Shown piece after piece: positions 53,907-61,778 of a DNA stretch of 64,000 nucleotides. Made by a program: the position numbers and the translations under genes. The stretch comes from Alloalcanivorax dieselolei B5 (GTDB taxonomy: Bacteria > Pseudomonadota > Gammaproteobacteria > Pseudomonadales > Alcanivoracaceae). The DNA lies in assembly GCF_000300005.1 (NCBI RefSeq), contig NC_018691.1:1-64000 (forward strand), given 5' to 3'. Each line of letters starts with the position of its first letter. Position 1 is the stretch's first letter. Under the pieces are notes generated by a model. That model was not told the DNA's origin, searched no databases, and saw only the letters and a list, made by a program, of their open reading frames with translations.

Positions 53907-55580
53907 ATGATCAAAACCAGATTGTTCGCGGTTACCGCCTTATCGCTTGCCGTGCTTGCCGGGTGCGGCGGTTCTTCCAGTAGTGATTCTGATCCTCCGG
54001 TGGTGGAGCCGGTACCGTTCTCCTTTGTTGAAGCCACGGTAAGCAGCCTGCACACCTCCCTGGAGACCGGTGGTGTCAGCTGCGAAGACGTCATCCAGGG
54101 CTATATCGACCGTATCCATGCCTATGACGACGACGGTACCGAAACCGAGTTGCGCAGTGTCGTCAACATCAACCCGGATGCGTTGTTCGAAGCCCGGGAA
54201 AAAGATCTGAACTTCGAGGTAACCGGCATCGATGGCCCGCTCTATTGTGTGCCGGTGCTGCCGAAGGACAACTTCAACACCAAACAGATGCCGACCACGG
54301 GCGGCGCGATCGCCTTCCAGTACAACCGGCCGCTGGAGGATGCCTACACCATCCGCCGCCTGCGCGAAGCCGGCGCCATCGTCATTGGCAAGGCCAACAT
54401 GGATGAGTTCGCCTTTGGTTTTACCGGCGCCAGCTCCCTGCGTGGTCTGGTGAAGAACGCCTACGACCAGAGCAAAGGCGCGGGTGGTTCGTCCAGCGGT
54501 ACCGGCACCGCCATTGCCGCCAGTCTGGCCATGGTGGGCACCGGCAGCGACACCGGCGGTTCCATCCGGGTGCCTTCCAGCCTGGGTGGCTTGGTCGGGA
54601 TACGGCCTTCGCTGAAACTGGTGAGCCAGGACGGCATCATGCCGCTGGCGTCCTGGCAGGATACCGGCGGCCCCATGTGCCGTACCGTGGAAGACTGTGC
54701 ACTGATGATGGATGCCATGGTCGGCTTTGATGACTCCCCCCATGCCAACCAGCGCATCAGCTTTGAAATCGATGCGCCAGCGATGAGCGGTGAGGACGAG
54801 TACAAGACTCTTACCGGAGTGCCGGACACTTACACGGATTACCTGGATGCCGATGGCCTCAATGGCGCTCGTATCGGTGTGGTGCGCGAGCTGTTCGGCA
54901 GTAATGAAACCGTCAACGCGGTATTGGAGGATGCACTGGCCGCCATGGAAGCCGCCGGCGCCACGGTGGAAGACGTCACCGTCGATGATCTGAGCACCAT
55001 CCTGGGTGATTATTCATCCATGTCCAGCTATGAGTTCCAGCATGACCTGGTCGCTTACCTGAACAGCTGGGTCAACGTCATGGACGGTCACATCCAGACC
55101 TACCAGGGGCTCCTGGACAGCGGCGGTTACCTGCCCAACTACCAGAGCAGCCTGGAATATCGCGGCACCATCGATCTGGACAATCTCACCGAGGAACAAC
55201 AGGAGGTGTACAGCAAAAACACGGTGGAGCGCCCCGTGTTCGTGCGCGAACGCCTGATGCGGGCGCTGGATAACGTGGATGCCGCTGGCAACAGCCTGGG
55301 CCAGCCTTACGATGTGTTGCTGTACCCGACCATGACCGGTCTGGCCGGTGATCTCGGGGGCAGCCCCAGCGCCGGCAGCAACAACCGGCTGAGCCCGTTT
55401 TCCCAGTTCCCGGCGCTGACGCTGCCCGCCGGCATGGCCACCAATCTGGAGCCGGCGCAACCCATCGGCATGGAGATGCTGGGACGGGAATACGCCGAGC
55501 CGACCCTGATCAAAATCGCCTACGGCTACCAGGAACAGGTACATCCCCGCCAGCCGCCGACCTTTACGCCGGAACTTTGA
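53907..55580 (+). CDS. Lipoprotein amidase (amidase signature family)
   Basis: Amidase-signature serine hydrolase of 557 aa carrying a lipoprotein signal. ATG 53907 follows GGGGA and gives a lipobox VLAGC with a Gly/Ser-rich linker after the Cys (GGSSSSDSD). The Ser-cisSer-Lys triad is present: Lys about 119 in PVLPKDNFNT, cis-Ser about 195 in GAGGSSSGTGTA and nucleophile Ser about 217 in GSDTGGSIRVPSS. Most family members are cytoplasmic, so an envelope location is unusual. It is monocistronic, with a strong terminator and its own possible sigma-54 promoter. The substrate is unknown. Confidence 0.93.
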   Translation: MIKTRLFAVTALSLAVLAGCGGSSSSDSDPPVVEPVPFSFVEATVSSLHTSLETGGVSCEDVIQGYIDRIHAYDDDGTETELRSVVNINPDALFEAREKDLNFEVTGIDGPLYCVPVLPKDNFNTKQMPTTGGAIAFQYNRPLEDAYTIRRLREAGAIVIGKANMDEFAFGFTGASSLRGLVKNAYDQSKGAGGSSSGTGTAIAASLAMVGTGSDTGGSIRVPSSLGGLVGIRPSLKLVSQDGIMPLASWQDTGGPMCRTVEDCALMMDAMVGFDDSPHANQRISFEIDAPAMSGEDEYKTLTGVPDTYTDYLDADGLNGARIGVVRELFGSNETVNAVLEDALAAMEAAGATVEDVTVDDLSTILGDYSSMSSYEFQHDLVAYLNSWVNVMDGHIQTYQGLLDSGGYLPNYQSSLEYRGTIDLDNLTEEQQEVYSKNTVERPVFVRERLMRALDNVDAAGNSLGQPYDVLLYPTMTGLAGDLGGSPSAGSNNRLSPFSQFPALTLPAGMATNLEPAQPIGMEMLGREYAEPTLIKIAYGYQEQVHPRQPPTFTPEL

Positions 55581-55610
55581 ATCTGCCTTTTTTCCCGGCT
55601 TTTCCGGGGC

Positions 55611-55636
55611 AAGGGCACCTTCGGGTGCCCTTTTTT
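55611..55636 (+). terminator. Rho-independent terminator of the amidase gene
   Basis: AAGGGCACC (55611-55619), the tetraloop TTCG and GGTGCCCTT (55624-55632) form a perfect 9-bp stem that runs directly into TTTTTT. It is 31 bases after the stop codon. This is the clearest intrinsic terminator of the window. Confidence 0.95.
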
Positions 55637-55699
55637 ATGCTCCTCGCGGTTACCCCGTAGTGGCCCGCAGGCTTGCGTTGGCGATGTCCTCTTGCCATA

Positions 55700-55730
55700 C
55701 AATATATAAAAATATAAATTAAATGAAACG
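55700..55730 (+). promoter_or_regulatory. AT-rich promoter/operator of the ArsR-YeeE operon
   Basis: The stretch around AATATATAAAAATATAAATT is almost purely A and T in GC-rich DNA, 16-45 bases before the arsR-family start. AT-rich operators are known for BigR-type persulfide sensors, so this may be the autoregulatory site. No clean dyad could be fixed. Confidence 0.45.
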
Positions 55731-55745
55731 AAAGTGAGAGTGATC

Positions 55746-56072
55746 ATGAGCCGCCCCATTCCCGATCTGAATATGGATCAGTTGCATGACAATGCCGCCG
55801 CGGCGGGACGCCTGTTGAAGGCGCTGGCCAATCCGGACCGGTTGTTGCTGCTTTGCCAGCTTTGCCAGGGTGAGCGCAATGTGGGTGAGCTGGAAGGTGC
55901 CGTGGGGGTGCCGCAGCCCACTCTGTCCCAACAGCTTGGCGTGTTACGGCGGGAGGGGCTGGTGGCGACCCGGCGTGAGGGCAAACAGATTTACTACCGC
56001 ATCGCCAGTGACGAAGCGCTGGCGGTGATCGAGACCTTGTATCGATTGTTCTGCGAGGAGGCTCGTCGATGA
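55746..56072 (+). CDS. ArsR/SmtB-family regulator, likely persulfide sensor (BigR/SqrR-like)
   Basis: Winged-helix repressor of 108 aa from ATG 55746. The HTH is VGELEGAVGVPQPTLSQQLGVLRREGL, with PQPTLSQQLGVLRREG the recognition part. The Cys residues are at 37, 40 and 103 (LCQLCQGE; LFCEEARR); one near position 40 and one near the C-terminus is the pattern of persulfide-sensing BigR/SqrR/YgaV rather than of metal sensors. Its stop overlaps the start of the YeeE gene (ATGA), so it is co-translated with sulfur-transport genes, which supports that reading. Confidence 0.85.
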   Translation: MSRPIPDLNMDQLHDNAAAAGRLLKALANPDRLLLLCQLCQGERNVGELEGAVGVPQPTLSQQLGVLRREGLVATRREGKQIYYRIASDEALAVIETLYRLFCEEARR

Positions 56073-56533
56073 ATGTTGAGTGGAGCCTGTTTACGCCCTG
56101 GAGCGCTCTGGCCGGAGGTGTGCTGATCGGTCTGGCCGCGTCTTTGCTGATTCTGGCCAATGGCCGCATTGCCGGTATCAGCGGGTTGCTCGGCGGGCTG
56201 CTGGACGGATTGTTTGGCGGGTCGGAGCAGTCCGACAAGGAAGGGCGTGGTGAAGCGGCGCTGTTTTTACTCGGGTTGCTGGCCGCGCCGCTGCTCTGGG
56301 GCATGTTCGCGGCGGTACCGGAAAGCCATTTCAGCGGCTCGCCGGCGATGTTGATCGTGGCGGGGCTGCTGGTGGGCCTGGGAACCCGCTACGGCTCCGG
56401 TTGTACCAGCGGTCACGGTGTCTGCGGCCTGTCCAGGTTGTCACCGCGTTCTCTGGTGGCCACGTTGTGCTTCATGGGGGCGGGTTTCGCCACCGTCTAT
56501 ATGGTCCGTCATCTGGTGGGAGTCGCGGTATGA
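56069..56533 (+). CDS. YeeE/YedE-family sulfur transport protein, first half
   Basis: Membrane protein of 154 aa with about four helices and the conserved GSGCTSGHGVCGLSRLSPRS motif, whose Cys residues handle thiosulfate or persulfide in YeeE (TsuA) proteins. It is about half the size of full-length YeeE and works with the following half-size gene, like PmpA with PmpB. ATG 56069 overlaps the regulator stop by 4 bases. The helices start at ALAGGVLIGLAASLLILANG. Confidence 0.9.
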   Translation: MNVEWSLFTPWSALAGGVLIGLAASLLILANGRIAGISGLLGGLLDGLFGGSEQSDKEGRGEAALFLLGLLAAPLLWGMFAAVPESHFSGSPAMLIVAGLLVGLGTRYGSGCTSGHGVCGLSRLSPRSLVATLCFMGAGFATVYMVRHLVGVAV

Positions 56534-56949
56534 ATAAGCTGACGGCGTTACTCGCGGGCCTGCTGTTCGGTGTCGGGTTGATTCTGTCTGGTATGACCGA
56601 TCCGGCCAAGGTGCTGGGTTTTCTTGATCTGACTGGTGCCTGGGATCCTTCCCTGGCGCTGGTGATGGTAGGCGCCATCGCCGCGGCCATGGCGCCGATG
56701 GCCTTGGCCCGCCGCCGCTCCCGGGCCTGGCTGGGCGGTGCCATGCGGTTGCCCACGCGGCGCGACCTTGACCGCCGCCTGGTGGGCGGCAGTCTGCTGT
56801 TTGGCGTTGGCTGGGGACTGGCGGGTATTTGTCCCGGTCCGGCCTTGACGCTGCTGCCTCTGGGCTATTGGCAGGGCATCGTGTTCGTGGTGGCGATGGT
56901 CGCCGGCATGTTGCTGTTCCGTGTTCTGCAATCACGAGGTGGTGGCTGA
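56530..56949 (+). CDS. YeeE/YedE-family (DUF6691) sulfur transport protein, second half
   Basis: Partner half of 139 aa with four helices. Features are GLLFGVGLILSGMTDPAKVLGFLD (shown in part GVGLILSGMTDPAKVLG) and LFGVGWGLAGICPGPALTLL, where the Cys is the conserved sulfur-binding residue. ATG 56530 overlaps the first half's stop by 4 bases. It is the last gene of the arsR-yeeE-yeeE operon. Its last 18 bases overlap the 3' end of the convergent MFS gene. Confidence 0.9.
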   Translation: MNKLTALLAGLLFGVGLILSGMTDPAKVLGFLDLTGAWDPSLALVMVGAIAAAMAPMALARRRSRAWLGGAMRLPTRRDLDRRLVGGSLLFGVGWGLAGICPGPALTLLPLGYWQGIVFVVAMVAGMLLFRVLQSRGGG

Positions 56950-58134
56950 CGCCTCCGTCGGTGCCAGCCACGCCACCAGACAGGCCACGGCCGCCAGACC
57001 CAGACCAAGCCCGACCACGCCGTTCCACTGGTAATGCTGGTAGACCCAGGCGGAGGCCAGCGAGCCTCCGGCGCCGCCAAGAAAGTACACGAACATGTAG
57101 CCGGAATTGAGGCGATTGCGGGCCGACTCGTCCAGCGCGTAGATCACGTTCATGTTGCTGATGTGCACCGCCTGGATCGCCAGATCCAATATCACGATGC
57201 CGATGATCAGCGCGATCAGGCTCACTTCACTGAAGCCCATCACCACCCAGGACAACGCCAGCATCAACACGCCGCCCAAAGTGGTCCAGCGGGCGTAGCC
57301 GCGGTCGGCCAGGCTGCCCGCCTTGCGCGCGGACAAGGCACCCACCGCCCCGGCCAGCCCGAACAGTCCGATGGTGGCGTCGGAGAAGTGCCAGGGCTCG
57401 GCGGAAAGCAAAAACGCCGCCGAGGTCCAGAACACGCTGAACATGGCGAAGGTCAGAAAGCCCAGGGCGGAACGGGCCCGATACAGGCGATAACGGGCGA
57501 ACAACTGGCCAATGGACAGCAGTAAACGGCCATAGGAAAGCCCCGCCGATTGCCGGTGGCTGGGCAGCAGCCGCCACAGCGCCAGGGCGTTCACGAACAT
57601 CAGCGCCGAGGCCACCCAGTAGACGGTGCGCCAATCGCCGAGGGTGGACAAGGCGCCGGCCACGGTCCGGGCCAGCAGAATCCCCAGCAACAGACCGCTC
57701 ATCACCGTGCCCACCACTTTGCCGCGCACCGCTGGCGCCGCGAGAGTGGCGGCGAAAGGCACCAGCACCTGGGCCACCACGGTGAAAGCGCCGGTGATGG
57801 CGGTGCCCACCAGCAGCATGGTCAGTGTGGAGGCATTGGCACTGATCAGCAGGCCGCCGGCGGACAGCGTGATCATGGTGACGATCAGCCGCCGCCGCTC
57901 GAACATATCGCCAAGAGGCACCAGCAGCAGCAATCCGGCCGCGTAGCCCGCCTGGGCGGCGGTGACGATGATGCCGGCGCGGGAATAGGACAGCGACAAC
58001 TCATCGGCGATGGTGTGCAGCAGCGGCTGAGCATAGTAGTTGCTGGCCACCGCCAACCCGGTGGTGACGGTCATCAGCATGAGCAGCATGGGATTGAGCC
58101 CGGGTGCCGTATCGTGCTGGCGGTCTGTGTTCAT
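56932..58134 (-). CDS. MFS transporter (DHA1-type exporter)
   Basis: Twelve-helix major facilitator of 400 aa. ATG 58134 follows GAGGAGAGG. The N-terminus has TTGLAVASNYYAQPLLHTIA, the loop 2-3 motif GDMFERRRLI and the helix 4/5 region TLAAPAVRGKVVG, all typical of the AraJ/YdhP-like exporters. It is divergent from a LysR gene, which likely regulates it. The substrate is unknown; relatives export sugars, drugs or aromatic compounds. Its stop lies inside the end of the yeeE gene on the other strand (18-base overlap). Confidence 0.9.
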   Translation of the reverse strand: MNTDRQHDTAPGLNPMLLMLMTVTTGLAVASNYYAQPLLHTIADELSLSYSRAGIIVTAAQAGYAAGLLLLVPLGDMFERRRLIVTMITLSAGGLLISANASTLTMLLVGTAITGAFTVVAQVLVPFAATLAAPAVRGKVVGTVMSGLLLGILLARTVAGALSTLGDWRTVYWVASALMFVNALALWRLLPSHRQSAGLSYGRLLLSIGQLFARYRLYRARSALGFLTFAMFSVFWTSAAFLLSAEPWHFSDATIGLFGLAGAVGALSARKAGSLADRGYARWTTLGGVLMLALSWVVMGFSEVSLIALIIGIVILDLAIQAVHISNMNVIYALDESARNRLNSGYMFVYFLGGAGGSLASAWVYQHYQWNGVVGLGLGLAAVACLVAWLAPTEASATTS

Positions 58135-58243
58135 GGCCTCTCCTCGCGGATCTCCCTGGCGGGCTGGGTGTCGGTAATCGACTGAGCGGTGCAGTGTCGG
58201 CCAATCGCCGGTATGTGACAAATGCATTAATATCATCCCAGTT

Positions 58244-58262
58244 ATCTATAAAAGAGATAGAT
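58244..58262. promoter_or_regulatory. Inverted repeat in the MFS-LysR gap, candidate LysR site
   Basis: ATCTAT (58244-58249) and ATAGAT (58257-58262) are exact inverted 6-mers with 7 bases between, giving a T-N11-A-type LysR box. It sits 14 bases before the LysR ATG, where it would allow autorepression and, across the 140-base gap, control of the MFS gene. Confidence 0.6.
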
Positions 58263-58275
58263 CAGGGGCGAGACC

Positions 58276-59139
58276 ATGAAACTGCGTCAGATCGAGTATG
58301 TGCTGGCGGTGGCGGAGGAAGGCAGTTTCACCGCCGCCGCCCGCCGCTGTCATATCGTGCAATCGGCGCTGAGCCATCAGGTGGCGCAGCTCGAACAGCA
58401 GCTGGGGACGATCCTGTTTGAACGTAACTCCCGATCCTTGCGGCTTACTCCCGCCGGCGAGGCGTTCGTCGAGAGCGGTCGGCGGGCTTTGGATGCGGTA
58501 CGCCGTATCGGAGACGAAGTGGCCGCGCGCAGCGGTGAAGTCCGGGGCCGGCTTTCTCTGGGGACCATCTCCACGCTGACCGAGCCGGACGTGATCGGGC
58601 TGATGGTCCGGTTTCATCGCCGCTACCCCCATGTGGACATCGAGATGAGCATGGACGGCAGCGAACGGATGATCGATCGCATGCACGAACACAGCTTGGA
58701 TCTGGCCTTTGTCGGTCTCTGGCCCGGGGTGGTGATTGAACGGTTGGAAAGCGCTGATCTGTGCGAAGAAGAGCTGGTGGCGTTGCTGCCCAGAGAGCAC
58801 CCTCTGACCCGGTGCCGGAGAGTCAGTCTGGAGCAGCTGACCGAATGGCCGATGGCGGACTTTGGCGAGGGAACCGGGGCCCGCCAGCAGTCGGAGGAAG
58901 CGTTCGCCGCCGCCGGCCTGCGTTACGCGGTCCGGTTCGAGGTGAGCACCATTTCTCTGTTGGTGGATATCGTCCGCCGTGGCCTGGCGATCGGCCTGAT
59001 TCCCGCCAGTCTTGCCCCCCGCCTGGCCGGTGTGTGCACACGGCCAGTGCGGGAAGCGCCGCGCCGGGTGGTGCGGGCGGTGTGGCATCCCAACCCGACA
59101 CCGGCGACGCGGGCTTTTCTGGCGCTGCTTGATCTCTAG
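58276..59139 (+). CDS. LysR-family transcriptional regulator
   Basis: Regulator of 287 aa. The N-terminal winged helix is [27 protein letters not shown], with [15 protein letters not shown] the recognition part. The C-terminal periplasmic-binding-like domain (about 90-285) has [23 protein letters not shown] (shown in part) and the [10 protein letters not shown]-like [10 protein letters not shown]. It is divergent from the MFS gene, whose expression it probably controls, and a LysR-type dyad lies just upstream. It ends in CTAG, whose middle bases also serve the stop of gloA. Confidence 0.92.
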   Translation: MKLRQIEYVLAVAEEGSFTAAARRCHIVQSALSHQVAQLEQQLGTILFERNSRSLRLTPAGEAFVESGRRALDAVRRIGDEVAARSGEVRGRLSLGTISTLTEPDVIGLMVRFHRRYPHVDIEMSMDGSERMIDRMHEHSLDLAFVGLWPGVVIERLESADLCEEELVALLPREHPLTRCRRVSLEQLTEWPMADFGEGTGARQQSEEAFAAAGLRYAVRFEVSTISLLVDIVRRGLAIGLIPASLAPRLAGVCTRPVREAPRRVVRAVWHPNPTPATRAFLALLDL

Positions 59140-59684
59140 CCGCCCTTGGCCTGTTTCTCCATCATGTCGGCCTGAATGATCTCGATCCAGTAACCGTCGG
59201 GGTCACGAATGAAGCCGAGACCTTTCATTTTGCCCTCGTCCGGCTTCTTGACGAAGTCCACACCCAGTTTCTCGAAGCGTTCGCAGGCGGCATAGACGTC
59301 CGGCACGGTGACGCCGATATGGCCGAAGCCGCGCGGGTCCTCGTTGCCGCTGTGGTAGCTGAAATCCGCCTCTTTTTCCGTGCCCCAGTTATGAGTCAGC
59401 TCCAGCATCGCTTCCCGGCCAAAGGTGTAGGTCAGCCGCGCGGCGTCGTCCTCGGGCACGCGATTTTCCTCGTCCGGCGCAAGATAGCCGAGGAAGTAGA
59501 GACTGAATTGCATTTCCGGGAAATCCAGTTTGCGCACCAGACGCATGCCCAGAACGCGGGAGTAGAAGTCCAGGCTGCGTTCGGGATCCTTGATCCGCAG
59601 CATGGTCTGATTGAACAGGTAATGGTTGGTTTCCGCGTCCGGCTGCTGGCACAGGCCGGGAGCGGATTCAAAGTGGCGGGGCAT
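59136..59684 (-). CDS. gloA: Lactoylglutathione lyase (glyoxalase I)
   Basis: Converts the methylglyoxal-glutathione hemithioacetal to lactoylglutathione. ATG 59684 follows GGAGAG and gives 182 aa, the longer glyoxalase I type. Metal and active-site residues fit: the start [21 protein letters not shown] (shown as [16 protein letters not shown]), Glu in [11 protein letters not shown], His in [18 protein letters not shown] (first part [12 protein letters not shown]) and Glu in GYWIEIIQ. The long insert between the beta modules is normal for this group. It is convergent with the LysR gene and shares a CTAG. Confidence 0.95.
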   Translation of the reverse strand: MPRHFESAPGLCQQPDAETNHYLFNQTMLRIKDPERSLDFYSRVLGMRLVRKLDFPEMQFSLYFLGYLAPDEENRVPEDDAARLTYTFGREAMLELTHNWGTEKEADFSYHSGNEDPRGFGHIGVTVPDVYAACERFEKLGVDFVKKPDEGKMKGLGFIRDPDGYWIEIIQADMMEKQAKGG

Positions 59685-59806
59685 AATGTGCTCTCCAATA
59701 AAACGGCTCCCCAGCACATGGGGTTGCGCGCCGCTTTTACAACTCCTCACGGACAAAATCGGCCGAATCGCTCAGACTGCGGTCAGGACACAACGGGGAT
59801 CGGGTC

Positions 59807-61255
59807 ATGCAGCAGCTTTTGATCGGCGGTACGGAAAAGGGGCGGATTGCACTCAACGGGGCCATGGCGAACCGCCATGGGTTGATCGCCGGTGCCACCG
59901 GTACCGGAAAAACCGTGACCTTGCAGGTGCTGGCGGAGGGCTTTTCACGTCTGGGTGTGCCGGTATTCACCGCCGATGTGAAAGGGGACTTGTCCGGTAT
60001 CGCCGTGGCCGGCCACAGCAACGACAAGATCCAGCAGCGGGTTCAGCACATCGGCATCACCGATTGGGCCGCCGAGGCCTGCCCGGCCCGGCTGTGGGAT
60101 CTGTATGGCCGTACCGGCCAGGCGGTCCGCACCACCGTGGCGGACATGGGGCCGGCGCTGTTGAGCAATCTGCTGGAGCTCAATGAGGTGCAAAGCGGTG
60201 TGCTCCACATCGCCTTTGACTACGCCGAGAGCGAGGATCTGCCGCTGCTGGACCTGAAGGATATGGAAAGCCTGCTGAACTGGATGGTGGAGCAGCGCAA
60301 GCCGTTGTCCAAACGCTATGGCACGCTGTCCTCGCAGAGCCTCGGTGCTATTTTGCGCCGGCTGTTGGTGTTGAAGAGCCAGGGCGGTGACGTGTTCTTC
60401 GGTGAACCGGCGCTGGATATCATGGATCTGATACAGCAGCAGAACGGACAGGGCGTGGTCAATCTGCTGGATGGCCGGGAGCTGATTCTGCAGCCGCGCT
60501 TGTACAGCACCTTCCTGCTCTGGTTGCTGGCGGAATTGTTCGAACGCTTGCCGGAACGTGGCGACCAGCCCTTGCCGTTACTGGTGTTCTTCTTCGACGA
60601 AGCCCACCTGCTGTTCGACAGCGCACCGAAAGCGTTACTGGAAAAGCTCGAACAGACGGTAAGGCTGATCCGCTCCAAGGGGGTAGGCATTTATTTCGTC
60701 ACGCAATCACCGTCCGATATTCCCGACAGTGTGCTGGGCCAGCTCGGTAATCGGGTGCAGCACGCCCTGCGCGCGTACACCCCCAAGGACCAGAAAGCGG
60801 TGAAAGTGGCGGCCCAGACGTTCCGCGCCAACCCCGATCTGGATACCGCCGTGGTGATCACCGAGCTGGGCGTCGGCGAAGCGTTGGTCAGCGTGCTCGA
60901 TGATCAGGGTATTCCGACGCCGGTGGAACGCACCTTGGTGGCGCCGCCGCGTAGCCGCATCGGACCGGCCGATGAGGATGCTTTGGCGCAGCTGAAAGCG
61001 GCGTCGCCGTTGGCCGCTAAATACGATCAAACGGAGGATCGGGACTCCGCTCACGAGCGTCTGCAGGCTCGCCGCCAGCAGCAAAAGGAAGTGGAGCTGG
61101 CGAAACCGGAGCCGGAGAAAAAAGCCAGTATGAAGCGAACCTCACGCCGGCAGAGCACCGGCGAGGCTTTCACCAAGAGCTTGCTGAGAACCCTGGCCAC
61201 GCAACTGGGCCGGGTACTGGTGCGAGTGTTGGAGCGCTTTTTGAAGCGGCGTTGA
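59807..61255 (+). CDS. HerA-type ATPase (DUF853, YjgR-like)
   Basis: FtsK/HerA-superfamily P-loop ATPase of 482 aa with Walker A GATGTGKTVTLQ (29-40), DVKGDLSG, Walker B LLVFFFDEAHLLF (about 258) and sensor segment IYFVTQSPSDIPDSVLGQLGNRVQHALRAYTP (shown in part IYFVTQSPSDIPDSVLGQLG). The C-terminal tail is very basic (KKASMKRTSRRQS; RVLVRVLERFLKRR). No NurA or known defence partner is adjacent. YjgR of E. coli has the same layout and no settled function. Confidence 0.93.
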   Translation: MQQLLIGGTEKGRIALNGAMANRHGLIAGATGTGKTVTLQVLAEGFSRLGVPVFTADVKGDLSGIAVAGHSNDKIQQRVQHIGITDWAAEACPARLWDLYGRTGQAVRTTVADMGPALLSNLLELNEVQSGVLHIAFDYAESEDLPLLDLKDMESLLNWMVEQRKPLSKRYGTLSSQSLGAILRRLLVLKSQGGDVFFGEPALDIMDLIQQQNGQGVVNLLDGRELILQPRLYSTFLLWLLAELFERLPERGDQPLPLLVFFFDEAHLLFDSAPKALLEKLEQTVRLIRSKGVGIYFVTQSPSDIPDSVLGQLGNRVQHALRAYTPKDQKAVKVAAQTFRANPDLDTAVVITELGVGEALVSVLDDQGIPTPVERTLVAPPRSRIGPADEDALAQLKAASPLAAKYDQTEDRDSAHERLQARRQQQKEVELAKPEPEKKASMKRTSRRQSTGEAFTKSLLRTLATQLGRVLVRVLERFLKRR

Positions 61256-61264
61256 GGTGCGGCG

Positions 61265-61750
61265 TCAGTGCTCGTGGCCACCCGGGCCATGTACGTGGCG
61301 GTGGGCGATTTCCTCGGCGCTGGCGTCGCGGATATCCTTCACCGAAAGCTGGAAGCGCAAGGCGCGGCCCGCCAGCGGATGGTTGGCGTCCACGTCCACG
61401 GTTTTCAAACCCACCTTCACCACGGTGACCAGGCGCGGGCCCTGTTCGGTTTGTAGCCGGACCACTTTGCCGGGTTTCAGCTTGCCGGCGTGCTTGAAAT
61501 GCTTGGCCGGCAGGCGTTGCCGCAGACTGTCGTCACGTTCGCCGTAGGCATCTTTGGCTTCCAGCGTCACTTCCACATCCTCGCCGACGTCCTTGCCCTC
61601 CAGCGCGGCCTCAAGGCCGGGCAGAATGTTCCCGGCACCGTGCAGATACCGGAGCGGCGCATCCTCGGCGCTGCGTTCCAGTTCGCTGCCATCGACGCCG
61701 TCGAGCAGGGTGTAGTGCAGGGTAACGACCTTGTCTTTATTGATCGGCAT
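61265..61750 (-). CDS. slyD: SlyD-type FKBP peptidyl-prolyl isomerase
   Basis: Cytoplasmic isomerase/chaperone of 161 aa. The FKBP part (VVTLHYTLLDGVDGSELERS) flanks an insert-in-flap chaperone domain (about 70-130; LRQRLPAKHFKHAGKLKPG). The end HRHVHGPGGHEH is short but His-rich and can bind nickel or other metals, as in SlyD proteins that assist hydrogenase maturation, though no hydrogenase gene is in the window. It is convergent with the HerA gene (9-base gap). Confidence 0.92.
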   Translation of the reverse strand: MPINKDKVVTLHYTLLDGVDGSELERSAEDAPLRYLHGAGNILPGLEAALEGKDVGEDVEVTLEAKDAYGERDDSLRQRLPAKHFKHAGKLKPGKVVRLQTEQGPRLVTVVKVGLKTVDVDANHPLAGRALRFQLSVKDIRDASAEEIAHRHVHGPGGHEH

Positions 61751-61778
61751 GGGCGAGTCCTCGAAAACGAAGGCGCTA

